DNA of 64,000 nt. It comes from Hyphomicrobiales bacterium (lineage in GTDB: Bacteria > Pseudomonadota > Alphaproteobacteria > Rhizobiales > Methylopilaceae). This document shows positions 9,296-17,912 of the stretch, piece after piece. The position numbers were made by a program, and so were the translations under genes. Location: NCBI GenBank assembly GCA_022842205.1, contig JALHQA010000001.1, positions 1 to 64,000 on the forward strand. The letters run 5' to 3'. Under the pieces are notes generated by a model. The model saw nothing but the letters and a program-made list of their open reading frames with translations, searched no databases and was not told the origin of the DNA. Every line of letters starts with the position of its first letter. Position 1 is the first letter of the stretch.

Positions 9296-11170
9296 TCACC
9301 AGAACTTCAGTCCGCGCTTCTGCGTGACGTGGAACTCGCCCGAGGTCCGGCCGAAGAACAGCCGGTGGCTGCCCCGCGCATCGCGCCAGCCGAAGCGGCC
9401 CTTGCGGCAGGTGGCGTTGACCTTCGAAAAGGCCATGTCGGGCTCAGCGGTATCGCCGAACACAAGCAGCGTGGCGAAGGCTGCCGTGTTTTCCGTCTGA
9501 AGTATCGAAAAGCACGGAGACGGCACGAGGCTCTCCGCCTTGTCGGATCGCCAGCCGAGCAGTTCGGGCTCCGTCTGGCCGCGAACGACGGGCTGGAAAG
9601 CGCCGCCGGGCAACAGGTTGACGACGCGAAGTTCCTCGTCGCCGTTCACGGCGCGCATGCCGTCTCCGTCGGCGGCAACCACCCATTCCGGCGCAAGGTG
9701 AAACCACTGCCGGTAATCGTGGGTATTCTCCTTGTCGTGCAGCCAGTCGAGCACGAGCAGGAAGTGTCCGGCCTTCATGACGAGACCGCGCCAGTGCCGC
9801 ACGGTACGGAAGTGGCGGGTCTCGCATGAGGTAACGACGAACCCCTCCTCCTCGCGCGCATCGAGCAGCGCGGAACCGAACGGCTTTACGCCCTTGCGCG
9901 GGTAGTCGCGCCCGTCGATCTCGACGCAGTTATGAGCGCGCGTTTTCTCGACATAGATGCGGCGCGGATCGGAATACCAGAAGCCCTGCTTGAAGAGTTC
10001 GGAGTCCGGCGGCTGCAAAGGACCACCGTAGCCATATCGACCCGGATCGATCAGGACTTCGTGCCCTCGATCGATCCATATCATGCTTAAGTGGTCAGAG
10101 TGCTTGTGTGTACGAGAGTGGAACCCCGCAATCTGCGCAAGGTAAGCGGCACTCTCGCCTGGAAGATCGTCATCCGGTATCCGGGCAAATACATAGCCCG
10201 CATCGTGAACCGCCATCACGCCGGACGACGGGGACGACCCGACGCGACCTCCGGTCCTTTGGAAGAGCAATCCCGGGTCGGAGAAACCTTCTGCTTCCGG
10301 AGACAAATTGGTCCTGATTTTGACATCGGTATCGCCAATCGGAGCCAGCGAACCATTGGGCATGGTCATCCACGACAGAATTGATTCCGCCCTCTGAAGA
10401 AGCGGCCGGTATGACGACTCGATGAGCCCCGCTCTTTCCGCGCTGATAAGGCTGATCAGAACCATGTAATGATAACCCGGCGAATGCTCTTTGTGCGCCC
10501 CGCTTTGGAATAGCGTTCTTTCGAGAAGGGAAGAGAGGCGACGGGTAGCAATACCCTTGTATGCGGTGAACCCCGGAGCAGACTCGAAACGACGGGCAGC
10601 TGCTAGCTGGCCCAGCGCTTGATAGAGACCGTGGTTGTGATGCCCTCGATAGAAGGCATCGACAGACAACAGCTCATGGTGAAACACGAGGCTGCGCCAA
10701 AACGTCTCGAACTCGCCATCACTACACCGCTCATCACGCGCAAGATGATCGAGGATATAGGCCAAGCGATAAATTCGTTGGCCGACCCCCATATCGTACC
10801 AGGCTTTTGTGCCACCGTCCTCCAGAGCGGCCTGAATGCCGCTTTGAGTATCTTGAGTTAGCAACGACGCTTGATGCTGGAGCATCCAATCTCGAGCGAT
10901 GTTATAAGCAGCATCAAAATATCTTTGCTCCCCCCGAACTTGGAACTCTTGGAGTAGAAAGGAAACGGGATCCCACGCATGAAGCCGATACGCTGCGGAT
11001 CTGTCGTCAACATCGAAATCGATTGGCGGGCGTATATTCAGCGACCTCGCGCCCGTAACAAAGCATCCGCTCTCCAGAATATGCCGCGCGATCGCCGGAT
11101 GACTCGAGATCGTGTCGAGTTGTTCGTAGGCATCGATCGGACGCCTTGCGATCATGTTGCGTATGTGCAT
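9296..11170 (-). CDS. Heparinase II/III family protein
   Basis: This 624-residue protein has the two-part architecture of the heparinase II/III and alginate-lyase-like group. An N-terminal alpha/alpha-toroid contains HNHGLYQALGQL and EHSPGYHYMV. A C-terminal beta-sandwich contains SRTHKHSDHLSMIW followed by LIDPGRYGYGG. The conserved His and Tyr residues expected near the active site (NHG, YH, HKHSDH) are present. No signal peptide is evident, which is common for members encoded in exopolysaccharide clusters. The natural substrate is unknown; with a glycosyltransferase and methyltransferase next door, an acidic surface polysaccharide is likely. The 5' two-thirds of the gene is clearly poorer in GC than its 3' third. 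Confidence 0.85.
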   Translation of the reverse strand: MHIRNMIARRPIDAYEQLDTISSHPAIARHILESGCFVTGARSLNIRPPIDFDVDDRSAAYRLHAWDPVSFLLQEFQVRGEQRYFDAAYNIARDWMLQHQASLLTQDTQSGIQAALEDGGTKAWYDMGVGQRIYRLAYILDHLARDERCSDGEFETFWRSLVFHHELLSVDAFYRGHHNHGLYQALGQLAAARRFESAPGFTAYKGIATRRLSSLLERTLFQSGAHKEHSPGYHYMVLISLISAERAGLIESSYRPLLQRAESILSWMTMPNGSLAPIGDTDVKIRTNLSPEAEGFSDPGLLFQRTGGRVGSSPSSGVMAVHDAGYVFARIPDDDLPGESAAYLAQIAGFHSRTHKHSDHLSMIWIDRGHEVLIDPGRYGYGGPLQPPDSELFKQGFWYSDPRRIYVEKTRAHNCVEIDGRDYPRKGVKPFGSALLDAREEEGFVVTSCETRHFRTVRHWRGLVMKAGHFLLVLDWLHDKENTHDYRQWFHLAPEWVVAADGDGMRAVNGDEELRVVNLLPGGAFQPVVRGQTEPELLGWRSDKAESLVPSPCFSILQTENTAAFATLLVFGDTAEPDMAFSKVNATCRKGRFGWRDARGSHRLFFGRTSGEFHVTQKRGLKFW

Positions 11171-11204
11171 TCGGCCTCAGGCGACGGCTTCCACTCGCCA
11201 GCAA

Positions 11205-12710
11205 CTATCGCTTTATGAACTTGAATGGATTCACGCCTCTATCAGTGGTCGTCGGCTTGATAAGGATCGCCCGCAGAAAATCCTTCTCGAGATCGAAGCG
11301 CGGGAACCGCCCCAGGACGTCCTCGAAACGCTTGTAGAACTCTTCGTCGATGGGCGTCTTCGAGAACGTCAGATTCTGGAGGCTGAAGCCGGCAAGCGAG
11401 AAGTACGCGACGTAGTCGGCAACCGAAAGCTGGTTTACCCAAGCAGCCCCTTTCGGCCTTTGGCCAATCGAACGATAGTATTGCTCGAACACCTCGTCGG
11501 TGAAGAGCAGGTGCGGCCAAGGGAAGAAGATCTCGCGATAACGATGCGATGCTTTCGGACCTCTATAAAGATTGCAATACAGATGCAATATCCCGCCGGG
11601 CTTCAGCACCTCGTATGCCTTTCTGATCATCGCGTAGGGATGATGGACATGCTCCCAAACAGCCAATGAATACACGAAATCGAATTTTCCGATGTCCGGA
11701 GCATCGGGCGCGGAGAGGTCTGCCTTGAGATAACTGACGCGTTCGGACGGAGTGCTCCAATCGGGATATTCCGAGATATCCACTCCCAGGAATTCGCTGT
11801 CAGTTTTGCGTGCCAGGGCACGCGCCACCTCGCCTCGGCCGCAACCGATCTCCAGGATACGCTTACCATTCAAGTCGTGCTTGCCGAGGAGAAAGTCCGC
11901 GCGCTTCGCTCCGTGATCGGCGACACTCGATTGATCGTATTGACGCGGCCGGGGAACAAGAGGTTTCGAGCGATACTCTTCGTTGAGCTGCGTGAAGAGG
12001 CTGAGATCATACCGCACACCGCCTTTGGTGCGGGTCGTGTCGATCTCGTGATAGGGATCGCTGCGGTCCTGTTCGTACCCCGCCTCCGCAGATGTACCGG
12101 CGGCCCGCGTATAGACGCTCGTCATCCAGGGACCACGGGCCTCCCAGCCTGTTCGATCCGGCCCCACCTGCTTGAAATGCTCGCACGCCCATTCGGAGAG
12201 CAGATATGTCATTTCGTAGTATCGGCCCGGCTTGTCCTTCGATCCGATACGCTCGGTGTTGTCGATCACTAGCAGCCCGCCCGGGGCGAGCAAGCGGCGG
12301 GCACGGCGAATGCATTCCACCCGATCCCGGCCATCGACCAGTATGAAATCAAAACTGGCGTTGGGAAATTCTTCGAGCCGGTAGAAATAGGGCCGCGGCA
12401 CGAGTTGAACGTCCGCGGATATCGACCGCTGTGCGAGTTCCGCCTTCACCTGTCCAGCCCACTGGGGGTCATGCTCAAACGAAAGCAATTGCGTTCTCGA
12501 TGCGAGCCAAATCGTGGACGCTCCGGCGCCGAGTTCGAGAGCTCTGGCCCGTCCGCCAAAATTGTTCAGGAAATCTTCGATCCGATCCAAAGCCCGGTCG
12601 GTGAGCCAAGGCAGCGATCTGAACAGAGTTGAATTCGTTGCGGGATTTTGGGATTCGTTGGAAACGACCGCGCGCTGCTTATTCAAACCCAGTAACGTGC
12701 GCACTCCCAT
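11205..12710 (-). CDS. Protein with two SAM-dependent methyltransferase domains
   Basis: Two class I methyltransferase folds sit in tandem. The N-terminal one has ALELGAGASTIWLA as motif I and FILVDGRDR, resembling enzymes that modify sugars or small ligands. The C-terminal one has RILEIGCGRGEVARALA, LGVDISEY and a VYSLAVWEHVHHPYAMI segment of the Methyltransf_11/25 type. Both SAM-binding loops look intact. The likely role is methylation of a surface glycan made by the adjoining genes, which is inferred from position. The ORF stays open to a TTG at 12755, but ATG 12710 has the best Shine-Dalgarno (GGGGAT, 8 bp away), so I use it; ATG at 12743 is an alternative. The gene is low in GC relative to its surroundings. 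Confidence 0.8.
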   Translation of the reverse strand: MGVRTLLGLNKQRAVVSNESQNPATNSTLFRSLPWLTDRALDRIEDFLNNFGGRARALELGAGASTIWLASRTQLLSFEHDPQWAGQVKAELAQRSISADVQLVPRPYFYRLEEFPNASFDFILVDGRDRVECIRRARRLLAPGGLLVIDNTERIGSKDKPGRYYEMTYLLSEWACEHFKQVGPDRTGWEARGPWMTSVYTRAAGTSAEAGYEQDRSDPYHEIDTTRTKGGVRYDLSLFTQLNEEYRSKPLVPRPRQYDQSSVADHGAKRADFLLGKHDLNGKRILEIGCGRGEVARALARKTDSEFLGVDISEYPDWSTPSERVSYLKADLSAPDAPDIGKFDFVYSLAVWEHVHHPYAMIRKAYEVLKPGGILHLYCNLYRGPKASHRYREIFFPWPHLLFTDEVFEQYYRSIGQRPKGAAWVNQLSVADYVAYFSLAGFSLQNLTFSKTPIDEEFYKRFEDVLGRFPRFDLEKDFLRAILIKPTTTDRGVNPFKFIKR

Positions 12711-12820
12711 CGAATATCCCCAGGTCCGGCGCCACATGCGCATGTCGGGCGGCAACTTTAAACGTCTTTCGCAGGCCGTCCAATATTCTAGGTTGGCTGC
12801 TCACAAGGGTGCGAATCGAG

Positions 12821-14410
12821 ATGGCAAAGTCACGCTCGCTATTGTCCCGGCTGGTCCGCTCCGGGCGAAAGTTCTTTGAGAGCGAGCAGCATAAACGCTT
12901 TCATGACGTCTTGGCCGACTACGATCATGCCGTGACGGGCGTCGCGATTGCCGGGCATAGCCGTAGGATAGCAAGAGCACTGCCGCGCCATATCCTGATA
13001 TCGGCGCAGAAGGAGCTTCGCGGTTCAGAAGCGGATGCCGCGTGCCGCAAGATGTGCGCGGCCCTGCAAGATTCGACTATTTCCCCGAATGCTCTTTCGC
13101 AGCTCAACCGCCTTGAAGCCGTGCTGCGCTGCGGGCGCGACGGGGTTCCCCTGCCCGCGCGCGCGGCAGTGCCCGCCTATGAGCCCGACCCTTCCTCCGT
13201 GCTCTATGCTGCGCATATGCGCGAGCCCTTGCTGAGCAGCGGCTATGTCACACGCACGCGCTATGTGCTGAACGCGCTGGCGGAGGCGGGTTTCCGGCCG
13301 CAGGCGGCGACGCGGCTGGGTTTTCCGAACGATCTTGCGGCGTACAAGCACGAGCACCTTCCGCCGCGCGAGGAGATCGGCGGCACGGTGTTTCATACCT
13401 TGGCCGATGACGGCGGCGGGCGCTTCCGCCGCCCAGTCGACGGCTACATCGACGCGTATGCACAGCGTCTCGCCGCGCTGGCGACGGAGATGCGCGCCGG
13501 CGTCATCCACGCCGCTTCGAACCATGTCAACGGGCTCGCGGCGATCCATGCGGCGCGGCGCCTCGGCATCGCATCGGTCTACGAGATGCGCGGCTCATGG
13601 GAAGAGACCAAGGCCTCGCGCGATCCGGCCTATCGCGGCACGCCGGGCTTCCGGCTGGAACGGCGGCTCGAGATCCAGACGGCGAGCGAGGCGGACCAGG
13701 TGATCGCGCTGTCGCGGGGCCTTGCGGATTTTCTGGCCGATGCCGGCGTTCCGCCCGCGCGCATCCATGTCGTGCCGAACGGCGTCGACACCGCTGCGCT
13801 TCAGCCGATGCCGCATGACGGCGCGCTTGCCGGGCGGCTTGGTTTTTCAGGCCGGACGGTCATCGGCTATGTCGGCTCTCTCGCTTCCTACGAAGGGCTC
13901 GACATGCTGCTGCGCGCGGCGGCGCGGCTCGACGCGAACGGACGCAGGATCGGCGTCCTGATCGTCGGCGACGGAACGGAACGCGCAAAGCTGGAGGCGC
14001 TGGCGAAGGATATCGGCATCGCGGAACTCTGCCGGTTCACGGGCCGTCTGCCCTGGGCGGACGCCGTGCGTCATTACTCGATCATCGACATCGCGCCCTT
14101 CCCGCGCACCTCTTCGCCGGTGACGGACATGGTGACGCCGCTGAAGCCGTTCGAGGCGATGGCGCTGGAGCGCTGCGTGATCGGCTCGACGGCCGGCGGC
14201 ATCCGCGAGTGCATCGAGGACGGCGTAACCGGGCTCTTGTTTAGCAATGAAGACGAACTCGTCTTTACGCTGGAACGCCTGATCGAGGAGCCTGCCTTGC
14301 GGGCCAGACTCGTCGCCGAAGGCCGCCGCTGGGTCGAACAGGAGCGCTCGCTTCAGTCCGCCGCGAAGAGGCTTCAGGACATCTACCGCGCTCTGGGCGC
14401 GCGGAATTAA
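12821..14410 (+). CDS. Family 4 (GT-B) glycosyltransferase
   Basis: A ~529-residue protein whose C-terminal half is a clear glycosyl-transferase group 1 domain: VIGYVGSLASYEGLDMLLRA, VGDGTERAKLEALAKD, and the donor-site loop PFEAMALERCVIGS...GGIRECIEDGVTGLLF. The N-terminal half contains the acceptor domain and a ~100-residue leader that I cannot assign. The ORF track starts at 12629, but that would run through the divergent methyltransferase start; ATG 12821, preceded by AAGGGT, is the sensible choice (GTG 12809 is possible). It is divergent from the methyltransferase gene, with about 110 bp between. The first ~250 bp are lower in GC than the rest, so the gene looks mosaic. It probably adds a sugar to a surface polysaccharide. 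Confidence 0.85.
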   Translation: MAKSRSLLSRLVRSGRKFFESEQHKRFHDVLADYDHAVTGVAIAGHSRRIARALPRHILISAQKELRGSEADAACRKMCAALQDSTISPNALSQLNRLEAVLRCGRDGVPLPARAAVPAYEPDPSSVLYAAHMREPLLSSGYVTRTRYVLNALAEAGFRPQAATRLGFPNDLAAYKHEHLPPREEIGGTVFHTLADDGGGRFRRPVDGYIDAYAQRLAALATEMRAGVIHAASNHVNGLAAIHAARRLGIASVYEMRGSWEETKASRDPAYRGTPGFRLERRLEIQTASEADQVIALSRGLADFLADAGVPPARIHVVPNGVDTAALQPMPHDGALAGRLGFSGRTVIGYVGSLASYEGLDMLLRAAARLDANGRRIGVLIVGDGTERAKLEALAKDIGIAELCRFTGRLPWADAVRHYSIIDIAPFPRTSSPVTDMVTPLKPFEAMALERCVIGSTAGGIRECIEDGVTGLLFSNEDELVFTLERLIEEPALRARLVAEGRRWVEQERSLQSAAKRLQDIYRALGARN

Positions 14411-15192
14411 CCCTCGTCCTCGACCGGTTTCAGCTTCCGCCGGTCGCGGCGCGAGGGGCCGCGCGGCCCCTCCTCGAGCGCGGCGATGACGCCGTGCAAT
14501 GTACGTATATCCGCTTCGGACAGGCCGAGGCGATGGAAGATGTTGCGGAGATTGCGCACCATCACCGGCTTCCGGTCTTCGGGATTGAAGAAGCCGGCGC
14601 GCTCCAGTGCCTCCTCGATATGGGCGAAGAAGGCGTTGAGATGCTGCTTTTCCGCCGGACCGGAATAGGACGGCATGTCGAACGGCAGCGCGCCGTCCGC
14701 CAGCTTGAACCATTCATAGCTGACGAGCAGCACGGCCTGGCTGAGATTGAGGCTCTTGAACTTCGGATTCACCGGAAATGTAATGACGCGGTCGGCGAGC
14801 GAGATCTCGTCGTTCTCGAGCCCGGTGCGTTCGCGGCCGAACAACACGCCGGCCTGAGCGCCCTTCTCCATCTCGGCGCGCATCAGCGTCGCCGCCTCGG
14901 CCGGGCCGTCCACGGGCTTGGCCTGGCCGCGCTCGCGCGCCGTGGTGGCAAACAGCAGCGTCAGCCCGTCCACCGCTTGCTCGACCGTCTCGAACACCCG
15001 CGCGCCTTCCAGAACCGCCAGCGCCCCGGACGCCATTGCGACCGCTTTCGGATGCGGAAACCTGGTCTGCGGCCGCACGATGCGCAGGTCCGTCAAACCG
15101 AAATTGGTCATGGCCCGCGCCGCCGCGCCGATATTTTCCGGCATCTGCGGCTCGACAAGAATGATGGCCGGGGGCTTCGAGGATCGGGTCAA
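14407..15192 (-). CDS. trmJ: tRNA (Cm32/Um32) methyltransferase TrmJ-like, SpoU/TrmH (SPOUT) family
   Basis: The protein starts with the family's usual PAIILVEPQMPENIGAAARAM motif 1 and has VLFGRERTGLENDEI motif 2 and SLNLSQAVLLVSYEW motif 3, the three SPOUT signatures that form the SAM-binding trefoil knot. A C-terminal helical tail follows, as in TrmJ, which methylates the 2'-O of position 32 in tRNAs. The ORF is open to a GTG at 15306, which would overlap the divergent MarR gene. Homology begins just after a TTG at 15192, giving 261 residues, so I chose that start although no strong ribosome site precedes it. The stop overlaps the convergent glycosyltransferase stop. Confidence 0.85.
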   Translation of the reverse strand: MTRSSKPPAIILVEPQMPENIGAAARAMTNFGLTDLRIVRPQTRFPHPKAVAMASGALAVLEGARVFETVEQAVDGLTLLFATTARERGQAKPVDGPAEAATLMRAEMEKGAQAGVLFGRERTGLENDEISLADRVITFPVNPKFKSLNLSQAVLLVSYEWFKLADGALPFDMPSYSGPAEKQHLNAFFAHIEEALERAGFFNPEDRKPVMVRNLRNIFHRLGLSEADIRTLHGVIAALEEGPRGPSRRDRRKLKPVEDEG

Positions 15193-15280
15193 AACATGGT
15201 CTCGCAGGGGGGTCAGGCGCAGCGGTATAGGACAAAACCGCGGGCCTGCCGAGCGCGCCAGAGCCCCGCATGCGCAGCAA

Positions 15281-15312
15281 TTGACAGCATATTGTCGTTT
15301 TGACACTATATT
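15281..15312 (+). promoter_or_regulatory. Promoter of the MarR gene, probably producing a leaderless mRNA
   Basis: TTGACA (15281-15286) and ACTATA (15305-15310) are 18 bp apart, placing the start site at about 15315-15317, on the ATG itself. No Shine-Dalgarno precedes that ATG. A GACA-N6-TGTC inverted repeat (15283-15296) overlaps the -35 box, and a second TTGACA lies at 15300. This is a plausible autoregulatory operator. Confidence 0.5.
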
Positions 15313-15314
15313 GC

Positions 15315-15770
15315 ATGACTAGCGGCAAGCAGCAACCTGTCGGCGACGCGGGCCTCGACGTCATCCGCGAGGCATTGCGACTGAACGGTCCGCTGGCAGC
15401 CTCGGCCGACGCCCTTGTCGCGGATCTCGGCATCACCGGCGCGCGCTATCAGGTGCTTGCCGCCCTTGCCGCCCTGCCGGCGCCCGAACCTGTCGCGCGT
15501 CTCGCCCGGCTTCTCGGCCTGTCGCGCCAGAACGTGCAGCGCATCGTCAACGAGCTTCTGATCGACCGCCTCGTCCGGCTGGACGACAACCCGCATCACC
15601 GGCGGGCGAAGCTCGTGGTCCCGACCCCGCGCGGCCGCAGGATCTGCGAGGAGACGGAAAAGCGCCAGGGTCCTTGGGCCAACCTCCTGGTCACCGGCAC
15701 CACCCAAGACCAGATCGCCGCCGCGCTGCATGTCCTGCGCACGCTCCGGTATCGCCTCGAAACCGACTAG
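15315..15770 (+). CDS. MarR family transcriptional regulator
   Basis: A 151-residue winged-helix DNA-binding protein. The helix-turn-helix lies in [23 protein letters not shown] (about residues 60-82). The wing [21 protein letters not shown] carries the D-x-R-like and basic residues of MarR wings. N- and C-terminal helices for dimerisation flank it. The TTG at 15300 in the ORF track is unlikely to be the start because it lies inside the promoter; ATG 15315 gives the expected family length. It probably represses itself, and its ligand and other targets are unknown. The neighbours trmJ (divergent) and icd do not suggest a pathway. Confidence 0.85.
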   Translation: MTSGKQQPVGDAGLDVIREALRLNGPLAASADALVADLGITGARYQVLAALAALPAPEPVARLARLLGLSRQNVQRIVNELLIDRLVRLDDNPHHRRAKLVVPTPRGRRICEETEKRQGPWANLLVTGTTQDQIAAALHVLRTLRYRLETD

Positions 15771-15940
15771 ACCCGCGTACCTACGCCGCCAGAATATTTC
15801 CCGATTTTGAGAAAGCTTCCCAGAACGGCTCAGCAATTGGTTGCGAGGGCTTGAGATTTCGGGTTTGCCATCTTCTGCCGTGCGGAAGGCGGTGCTATAG
15901 GGAGCCTCCTCCGATCGCATCAGAAAGGCGTGGCAAGCAG

Positions 15941-17152
15941 ATGGCGAAAATCAAGGTCGCGAACCCGGTTGTCGAACTCGATGGCGACGAGATGACCCGG
16001 ATCATCTGGCAGCTCATCAAGGACAAGCTGATCCACCCCTATCTCGACATCGATCTGGAATATTACGATCTCGGTCTGCCGAACCGCGAAGCGACCAAGG
16101 ATCAGGTGACGGTCGACGCCGCCAACGCCATCAAGAAGCACGGCGTCGGTGTGAAATGCGCCACCATTACCGCCGACAACAACCGCATGACCGAGTTCAA
16201 CCTCTCGGAGATGTGGCGCTCGCCCAACGGCACCATCCGCAACATTCTCGGCGGCGTCATTTTCCGCGAGCCGATCATCTGCAAGAACGTGCCGCGCCTC
16301 GTGCCGGGCTGGACCCAGCCCATCATCATCGGCCGTCACGCCTATGGCGACCAGTATCGCGCGACGGATTTCCTGTTCCCCGGCAAAGGCGTGCTGACGC
16401 TGAAATTCGTCGGCGAGGACGGCAAGGTCATCGAGAAGGAAGTGTTCCAGGCGCCGGGCGCCGGCGTGACGCTCGCGATGTACAATCTCGACGAAAGCAT
16501 CAAGGAATTCGCCCGCGCCTCGTTCAACTACGGCCTCAACCGTAAGTACCCGGTCTATCTCTCGACCAAGGACACGATCCTCAAGAAATATGACGGTCGC
16601 TTCAAGGACATCTTCCAGGAGGTCTATGATAGCGAGTTCAAGGCCGAGTTCGAAAAGAACAAGCTTCACTATGAACATCGCCTGATCGACGACATGGTTG
16701 CCTCTGCGCTGAAATGGTCGGGCGGCTATGTCTGGGCGTGCAAGAACTATGACGGCGACGTGCAGTCCGACACCGTGGCGCAGGGTTTCGGCTCGCTCGG
16801 CCTCATGACCTCGGTGCTGATGACGCCGGACGGCAAGACCGTCGAGGCCGAGGCCGCGCACGGCACCGTGACGCGTCATTACCGCGAACACCAGAAGGGC
16901 AAGGAGACCTCGACCAATTCGATGGCCTCGATCTTTGCCTGGACGCGCGGCCTCGCCCATCGCGCCAAGCTCGACAACAATCCCGAGTTGAAGAAGTTCG
17001 CCGACACGCTGGAAAAGGTCTGCATCGATACGGTCGAGTCGGGTTTCATGACGAAGGATCTCGCCCTCCTCGTCGGCCCGGACCAGAAATGGCTCTCGAC
17101 GACGGGCTTCCTCGACAAGATCGACGAGAACCTCAAAAAAGCGATGGCCTGA
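15941..17152 (+). CDS. icd: NADP-dependent isocitrate dehydrogenase
   Basis: This 403-residue enzyme oxidatively decarboxylates isocitrate to 2-oxoglutarate in the TCA cycle, producing NADPH. It is the eukaryote-like homodimeric type, starting [20 protein letters not shown], with [10 protein letters not shown] for isocitrate binding, [13 protein letters not shown], and the cofactor and metal region [20 protein letters not shown] followed by [12 protein letters not shown]. Length and motifs are complete. The ORF track begins far upstream at 15674; ATG 15941 is clearly the real start because homology begins there. The short cytochrome b561 gene follows after 196 bp that contain a CCGCGG-rich hairpin without a T-tract. 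Confidence 0.97.
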   Translation: MAKIKVANPVVELDGDEMTRIIWQLIKDKLIHPYLDIDLEYYDLGLPNREATKDQVTVDAANAIKKHGVGVKCATITADNNRMTEFNLSEMWRSPNGTIRNILGGVIFREPIICKNVPRLVPGWTQPIIIGRHAYGDQYRATDFLFPGKGVLTLKFVGEDGKVIEKEVFQAPGAGVTLAMYNLDESIKEFARASFNYGLNRKYPVYLSTKDTILKKYDGRFKDIFQEVYDSEFKAEFEKNKLHYEHRLIDDMVASALKWSGGYVWACKNYDGDVQSDTVAQGFGSLGLMTSVLMTPDGKTVEAEAAHGTVTRHYREHQKGKETSTNSMASIFAWTRGLAHRAKLDNNPELKKFADTLEKVCIDTVESGFMTKDLALLVGPDQKWLSTTGFLDKIDENLKKAMA

Positions 17153-17348
17153 TGGCCGACGCTTCCGACCCGCTGCTTATGACGATCAGCCGGACGCTCC
17201 GGCGATCGTCGAGCGGCGGGCGGACGAACTTCTCGCCGCGGCGTTCCGCGGCGATTGCTTTGTCATTTCGCTGATCTCGCTCGCCGCTGCCTAACGAGCG
17301 GAACAACTCCGGACGCCTGGCGCTTCTTCCCCGCAGAGGAGTCGGCAC

Positions 17349-17852
17349 ATGGCTGTTGATCGCGAATCCTACCCCCGCAGTCTCGTCGTCCTGCACTGGC
17401 TGATCGTCGTGCTCGTCATCGGCCAGTTCCTGTCCGCGGACGGCATGGAGGACGTCTTTCGCGATGCCGACAACAGCGGTATCGCCCCTGGCCTGCCCGG
17501 CCCGGGTATCGCGCTGGCACACGCGGGATTTGGCGCAACGATCCTTGCTCTCGTCATCGTCCGTTTCATCGTCCGCATGGCCTCCCGCGTTCCGCCGCCG
17601 CCGCGCGACCTGCATCCGTTGCTCCAGCTTGCGGCGCGCCTGACGCATTACGGCCTTTACGCCGCCCTCGTCCTGACACCGCTCAGCGGCGCGGCCGCGA
17701 TCCTCATCACGCCGGAAGCCGGCGATGTGCACGAGATCATGAAGAACGTGCTGCTTGCTCTTGCGGCGGCGCATGTCGCGGGGGCGCTTATGCATCTCGT
17801 CGTGCTGCGGGACGGCGTGTTCTGGCGTATGGTGCCGGTCGGCCGCCGCTGA
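17349..17852 (+). CDS. Cytochrome b561 family membrane protein
   Basis: A 167-residue inner-membrane di-heme cytochrome b of the prokaryotic b561 type, with four predicted transmembrane helices. Candidate heme ligands are the His in VLHWLIV (helix 1), LAHAGFG (helix 2), LTHYGLY (helix 3) and AAAHVAGALMH (helix 4), the normal pattern for the family. It probably passes electrons between the quinone pool and an unidentified periplasmic partner. No partner such as a YceI-like protein is adjacent. ATG 17349 is preceded by GGAGTCGGCAC. Confidence 0.88.
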   Translation: MAVDRESYPRSLVVLHWLIVVLVIGQFLSADGMEDVFRDADNSGIAPGLPGPGIALAHAGFGATILALVIVRFIVRMASRVPPPPRDLHPLLQLAARLTHYGLYAALVLTPLSGAAAILITPEAGDVHEIMKNVLLALAAAHVAGALMHLVVLRDGVFWRMVPVGRR

Positions 17853-17912
17853 CCCTTGGAAAGCCGGCGCGCGCTCCATCTGAGAGACTTGTCCAACACG
17901 CCGGCGGTTCCC

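Noticed and set aside
15193-15306. Upstream GTG start (15306) for trmJ
   Set aside because: The extra 38 residues are not typical of the family and would overlap the divergent MarR promoter and start codon.
17152-17274. Short ORF starting at the icd stop (ATGGCCGACGCT...)
   Set aside because: Forty residues, Ser/Arg-rich, no ribosome site and no recognisable features; it includes a CCGCGG hairpin that more likely belongs to the icd 3' region.
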